Shown here piece by piece: positions 60,466 to 64,000 of a DNA stretch of 64,000 bases; the stretch's first letter is position 1; each line of letters begins with the position of its first letter. The position numbers were made by a program, and so were the translations under genes. The notes under the pieces were generated by a model. The model did no database searches. It saw only the letters and a list, made by a program, of their open reading frames with translations, and was not told where the DNA came from. Source of the DNA: Pseudomonadota bacterium (GTDB taxonomy: Bacteria > Pseudomonadota > Gammaproteobacteria > Steroidobacterales > Steroidobacteraceae); contig JADJOO010000007.1 in NCBI GenBank assembly GCA_016713725.1, positions 62,001 to 126,000 on the forward strand. The letters are read 5' to 3'.

Positions 60466-61683
60466 TCAGATCACTGCGCCGAGCTTGAAAATCGGCAGGT
60501 ACATTGCCACGACCATGCCGCCGACCAGCACGCCCAGGATGACCATGATCATCGGTTCGAGCAGGCTGCTCAGTGCGTCGACGGCGGCGTCGACGTCGGC
60601 TTCGTAGAAGTCCGCGACCTTGCTCGCCATCTCGTCCAGCGAACCCGACTCCTCGCCGACTGCGATCATCTGCACGACCATGTTCGGGAAGAGGCCCGTG
60701 TTCTCCATCGCGCGCTGCATGCGCATGCCCGTGGCGATCTCATCGCGCATTCTCAGCACGGCGTCCTGGTAGATGATGTTGCCGGTGGCGCCTGCGACGG
60801 ACTTCATCGCCTCGACCAGCGGCACGCCGGCGCCGAACATCGTTGCGAGCGTGCGCGCATAGCGCGCGATGGCCGATTTTCGCAGGATGGGTCCGATGAC
60901 CGGGATCTGCAGCGACAACTTGTCGATGAACTGTCGCAGTGGCCGCGAGCGCTTGTAGGAATAGCCGAAACTCACGACGACGACTGCGACGACAATCGCC
61001 AGCATCCAGCCGCTCGCCTGCATCCAGCGCGACATATTGACGACGAACTGCGTGAATGCCGGAAGATCTGCGCCAAAGCCTTTAAAAAGGCTTTCGAACT
61101 GGGGAATCACGAAGAGCAGCAGGATGACTGTCACGATGATCGCCACCGCCAGCACGGCTGCCGGATAGAACAGCGCCTTCTTGATCTTCTTCTTCAGGGC
61201 CTCGGTCTTTTCCTTGTACGTTGCAATCTTTTCGAGAACCGTCTCGAGCGCACCTGCGTGTTCGCCGGCTTCGACCAGGTTCACGAACAAATCATCGAAA
61301 TAGATCGGGTGCTTGGCGAGAGCCTGGTGCAGCGAGTTGCCGGTCTCGATATCGCTCTTGATCGAGAGCACGAGCTTCTGCACGGCGGGCTTGTCGTTGC
61401 CGACGCCGATGATCTCGAAGGACTGCACCATCGGGATGCCCGCATTGAGCATCGTGGCGAGCTGCCGGGCGAAGAGGGCGATGTCCTCGGCGGTAACTTT
61501 ACCTTCACCCTTGAACAGCTTGGTTTCCTTGCGGACCCTGGTTGCGGCGATACCCTGCTTGCGCAGGTCGGAGCGAATCTCCATCTCGTCACGCGCCAGG
61601 CCGCGTCCCTTGACGCGATTGCCCTTCTTGTCCTTGCCTTCCCACAGGAAGGTCATCTGCTTGGTTACGGCAAGTTCGGCCAT
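60466..61683 (-). CDS. pilC: Type IV pilus inner-membrane platform protein PilC
   Basis: Platform protein of the pilus assembly machine, 405 residues, with two GspF domains. Seen: LFARQLATMLNAGIPMVQSF, VEAGEHAGALETVLEKIATY, KALFYPAAVLAVAIIVTVIL (membrane), then the second copy YARTLATMFGAGVPLVEAMK, MIAVGEESGSLDEMASKVAD and the final helix PMIMVILGVLVGGMVVAMYL. It works with PilB just upstream (27-base gap) and with PilD. Confidence 0.96.
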   Translation of the reverse strand: MAELAVTKQMTFLWEGKDKKGNRVKGRGLARDEMEIRSDLRKQGIAATRVRKETKLFKGEGKVTAEDIALFARQLATMLNAGIPMVQSFEIIGVGNDKPAVQKLVLSIKSDIETGNSLHQALAKHPIYFDDLFVNLVEAGEHAGALETVLEKIATYKEKTEALKKKIKKALFYPAAVLAVAIIVTVILLLFVIPQFESLFKGFGADLPAFTQFVVNMSRWMQASGWMLAIVVAVVVVSFGYSYKRSRPLRQFIDKLSLQIPVIGPILRKSAIARYARTLATMFGAGVPLVEAMKSVAGATGNIIYQDAVLRMRDEIATGMRMQRAMENTGLFPNMVVQMIAVGEESGSLDEMASKVADFYEADVDAAVDALSSLLEPMIMVILGVLVGGMVVAMYLPIFKLGAVI

Positions 61684-61710
61684 GTGGTTGGAATCCCGGT
61701 TCCTTCAGGT

Positions 61711-63459
61711 TCAGTCGACGGTGACGCGGTTCACTTCGTCCAGCGACGTGATCCCCATGCGCACCTTGTTGATGCCCGCCTGGCGCAAGCCCCAGACGCC
61801 TTCGCGGGTGGCCTGCTGCTTGATGTCCAGCACGCTCCCGCCCGCCATGATGATGCGGCCGATTTCCTCGGAGACCGGCATCACCTCGTACAGTCCCGTG
61901 CGCCCCTTATACCCGTCCGTGCAGTTGCTGCAACCCACGGGCTGGAAAATCTGGAGCCCGTTCGCGATTTCCTCGTCCCCGAAGCCTTCTTTCTTCAGCG
62001 CTTCGGCCGGAATCTTCGCCGGCGCCTTGCAACTGTTGCAGAGCCGGCGCGCCAGGCGCTGGGCGATGATCAGGCTGATCGACGTCGCAATCGCATAGGG
62101 CTTTACGCCCATGTCGACCAGGCGCGTCAGGGTCTTGGGTGCGTCGTTGGTGTGCAGCGTGGAGAGCACCAAGTGACCGGTCTGGGCCGCCTTGATCGCG
62201 ATCTCGGCGGTCTCCAGGTCACGGATTTCGCCGACCATGATCACGTCTGGATCCTGGCGCAGGAAGGCGCGCAGGGCGCCAGGAAAGGTGAGGCCGACCT
62301 TCGGGTTGATGTTTACCTGGTTGATGCCGGGCAGCATGATTTCGACGGGGTCTTCCGCCGTCGAAATGTTCGTGTCCTCGGTGTTGAGGATGTTGAGGCC
62401 CGTATAGAGCGACACCGTCTTGCCGCTGCCGGTCGGGCCGGTCACCAGGATCATGCCGTGCGGCCGCGCCAGGCAGTCCAGGTACAGCTTCTTCTGGAAG
62501 GCTTCGTATCCGAGCGCGTCGATGCCCAGCATCGCGCTCGAGGGATCGAGGATACGCATCACGATCTTTTCGCCGAAGAGCGTCGGGCACGTGCTCACGC
62601 GGAAGTCGATGGCCCGGTTCTTCGAGATCTTCATCTTGATGCGGCCGTCCTGCGGCACGCGCCGCTCCGCGATGTCCATGCGGGACATCACCTTAAGGCG
62701 GGCCGCCATCTTGATGGCCAGCTGCACCGGCGGATTGGCGACTTCCTTCAGGATGCCGTCGAGACGGAGCCGGATGCGGTAGCTGCGCTCGTAGGGCTCG
62801 AAATGGATGTCCGACGCGCCCTTCTTGATTGCGTCCAGCATCACCTTGTTGATGAAGCGCACGATCGGTGCGTCGTCGACTGCGTCGGAGGAGCGATCGG
62901 AGTCCCTGGCAGCGTCTTCGTCGTCGCCCGAGGTGACCTCGAGCCCGTCCATCTCGAAGTCGTCGCCGGCGAGGTCCGGCATCGACGTGTCGACCTGCTC
63001 GAGTGAAACTGCGAGCAGTTTGCTGAGCTTGTCTTCCTCGACGACCACCGCTTCAATCGAGAAACCGGTGGCGAACTTGACCTCGTCAAGTGCATGCAGG
63101 TTCGTCGGATCGGAAATCGCGATGAACAGCTTCTTGCCGCGCTTTACCAGTGGCAGCACGCGGTGCTTGCGCAGGATTTTTTCGCTGACGATGCGGACGG
63201 TATCGAGGTCGGGTTGGATGGAGTCCAGGTCCAGCAGCGGGGCGCAGAACTCCTGCGAGGCCGCGATGGCGATTTCGCGCGCGTCGGCCATGTTGTGCTC
63301 GACCAGGTAGGACACGACCCCCACCCGGCGTTCCTTCGCCGCGGCAATGGCATCGACCATGGCCGAATCGGCCACGAGACCGTCAATCACCAGGCGCTGC
63401 GGCAGGCCCTGGAGGCCCGACCGGCTGATCGTCTGCGTGGAAATCGCGAAATCGTTCAT
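61711..63459 (-). CDS. pilB: Type IV pilus assembly ATPase PilB
   Basis: Extension motor of the pilus. The 582-residue protein has an N-terminal GspE-N domain, Walker A ILVTGPTGSGKTVSLYTGL near residue 337, the Asp box, Walker B DPDVIMVGEIRDLETAEIA, the His box TGHLVLSTLHTNDAPKTLTR, and zinc cysteines CNSCKAP and CSNCTDGY. The start is the ATG at 63459 after AAGG. First gene of the pilB-pilC-pilD minus-strand run, divergent in neither direction: pilA lies upstream on the same strand. Confidence 0.96.
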   Translation of the reverse strand: MNDFAISTQTISRSGLQGLPQRLVIDGLVADSAMVDAIAAAKERRVGVVSYLVEHNMADAREIAIAASQEFCAPLLDLDSIQPDLDTVRIVSEKILRKHRVLPLVKRGKKLFIAISDPTNLHALDEVKFATGFSIEAVVVEEDKLSKLLAVSLEQVDTSMPDLAGDDFEMDGLEVTSGDDEDAARDSDRSSDAVDDAPIVRFINKVMLDAIKKGASDIHFEPYERSYRIRLRLDGILKEVANPPVQLAIKMAARLKVMSRMDIAERRVPQDGRIKMKISKNRAIDFRVSTCPTLFGEKIVMRILDPSSAMLGIDALGYEAFQKKLYLDCLARPHGMILVTGPTGSGKTVSLYTGLNILNTEDTNISTAEDPVEIMLPGINQVNINPKVGLTFPGALRAFLRQDPDVIMVGEIRDLETAEIAIKAAQTGHLVLSTLHTNDAPKTLTRLVDMGVKPYAIATSISLIIAQRLARRLCNSCKAPAKIPAEALKKEGFGDEEIANGLQIFQPVGCSNCTDGYKGRTGLYEVMPVSEEIGRIIMAGGSVLDIKQQATREGVWGLRQAGINKVRMGITSLDEVNRVTVD

Positions 63460-63790
63460 GGGCTTAGCCTTGCCCTTGTGGGGTACCTGGCGGACGGAAG
63501 AACACTAACGCAAGACTAGCAAATGTTAAGTCGCGAAGGTGATTGTGGCCCGATCGGGCCGCCAGATTGTGTGAGCCGGTCCACAGGCTCCGCAATTGCG
63601 ATTTCGGCTGCCTTCACGTCAAACTCGTCCGCGGAAACTGCTCTCGAATGTGGTTGGCGCGCGCCGTACAGGAAGCGTCTTTCTTGGGAAGGTTGAAGCC
63701 ATCAACGCGCCCAAAATTTGAGTCACAACACGTTGTTTGCAATGACTATTTGGCGAAGAACTCGTTTCGGCACCAGGTCTGGATTCGCCG
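63460..63790. other. Non-coding gap between pilA and pilB
   Basis: 331 bases with no convincing gene on either strand. It must hold the promoter of pilB on the minus strand, since a terminator separates pilA. A short palindrome GGCCCGATCGGGCC at 63548-63561 stands 90-100 bases upstream of pilB and could be an operator. Base composition is less GC-rich than the genes. Confidence 0.4.
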
Positions 63791-63823
63791 CAAAAAAGAA
63801 CCCCCGCAGTTGCGGGGGTTCTT
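63791..63823 (-). terminator. Rho-independent terminator of pilA
   Basis: A 13-base stem AAGAACCCCCGCA (63796-63808) with TGCGGGGGTTCTT (63811-63823) around GT. Read on the minus strand it is followed by TTTTTT (63792-63797 region). It ends the pilA transcript 48 bases after its stop. Confidence 0.85.
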
Positions 63824-63870
63824 GGTCGTCCGGCGCTTTCCGGCCAGGCCGGTGCGCAGTCCGCTAGCCG

Positions 63871-64000
63871 TTAACGGCAGCTCGACGGAAGGTACTTGTT
63901 TGCGATCGTCGTCGTGCCATCAGTCGCGGCAGTTCCAGCCGTATCCCAGCCAGACGGGTCAGCTGCCGGGTCGCCGCAACGCCAGATGACGTCGCCATTC
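63871..64000 (-). CDS. pilA: Type IV major pilin, C-terminal end (partial)
   Basis: The minus strand at the right edge reads NGDVIWRCGDPAADPSGWDT followed by AGTAATDGTTTIANKYLPSS and CR, then TAA at 63871-63873. The disulfide-loop form (WRCG ... YLPSSCR) is typical of the C-terminus of type IVa pilins, and pilB-pilC-pilD follow. The N-terminal methylation site lies outside the window. The promoter is also outside; sigma-54 control is common for this gene. Confidence 0.85.
   Translation of the reverse strand, partial: NGDVIWRCGDPAADPSGWDTAGTAATDGTTTIANKYLPSSCR

Overview
The window is a GC-rich chromosomal segment from a gammaproteobacterium. Three marker blocks have typical gammaproteobacterial order: the kdsD-kdsC-lptC-lptA-lptB-rpoN-hpf-rapZ run divergent from ibaG-murA, petABC followed by sspA-sspB, and a complete division and cell wall (dcw) cluster from mraZ to ftsZ with lpxC, dciA, an M23 peptidase, secA and mutT beyond it. 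A pilA-pilB-pilC-pilD-coaE-zapD-yacG block closes the right side. The mixture looks like a deep-branching, non-enteric lineage (Xanthomonadales/Nevskiales/Steroidobacterales type). No rRNA or tRNA is present, so the placement is inference.

Layout: 1-1540 end of pgk and pyk (+). 1754-3908 MoxR ATPase plus a VWA protein (+). 4304-6189 an exported Bcp-type peroxiredoxin (-) divergent from a patatin-like lipase (+). 6182-13944 one long minus-strand run (mgtE, rapZ, hpf, rpoN, lptB, lptA, lptC, kdsC, kdsD) that finishes Kdo synthesis, exports LPS and supplies sigma-54. 14047-19759 ibaG, murA, the cytochrome bc1 complex and SspA/SspB (+). 19769-23930 a disturbed stretch with a LysR fragment, a DUF3604 tail, yraN, lpoA and rsmI. 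24036-24425 RNase P RNA. 24754-41614 the dcw cluster from one MraZ-boxed promoter. 41725-50627 an insert of acyl-CoA metabolism genes between ftsZ and lpxC. 50708-56567 lpxC, dciA, M23, secA, mutT. 57017-64000 tpm and the type IV pilus assembly and division genes on the minus strand.

The functional themes are envelope building (peptidoglycan precursors, divisome, LPS, Sec), respiration, fatty-acyl-CoA breakdown and type IV pili. RpoN in the first half may serve the pilin gene at the right edge; that is a family-level expectation, not something shown here.

Two kinds of non-genic structure stand out. First, a family of long hairpins has a constant 20-base loop and variable but self-complementary stems. 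They are arranged as head-to-head pairs with a shared linker motif, like a BIME (3995-4220 and 56625-56971). Second, a family of G-rich arms (GGGG-TTA-GGGG, with perfect four-tract G-quadruplex motifs) begins at or within a few bases of gene 3' ends, always G-rich on the sense strand (rapZ, murA, ftsA, lpxC/dciA, the M23 gene).

Sequence quality needs caution. There are three homopolymer-like G/C blocks (15680-15800, 20276-20455, 23988-24003). Apparent frameshifts occur in murD, murG, ddlB, the fadJ-like gene, dciA, the M23 gene and coaE. Since several of these genes are essential and the protein sequence resumes perfectly in another frame, I read these as assembly indels rather than pseudogenes. 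I did not find a clear new multi-gene system; the hairpin pairs and the 3'-end G-rich elements are the best candidates for undescribed biology.
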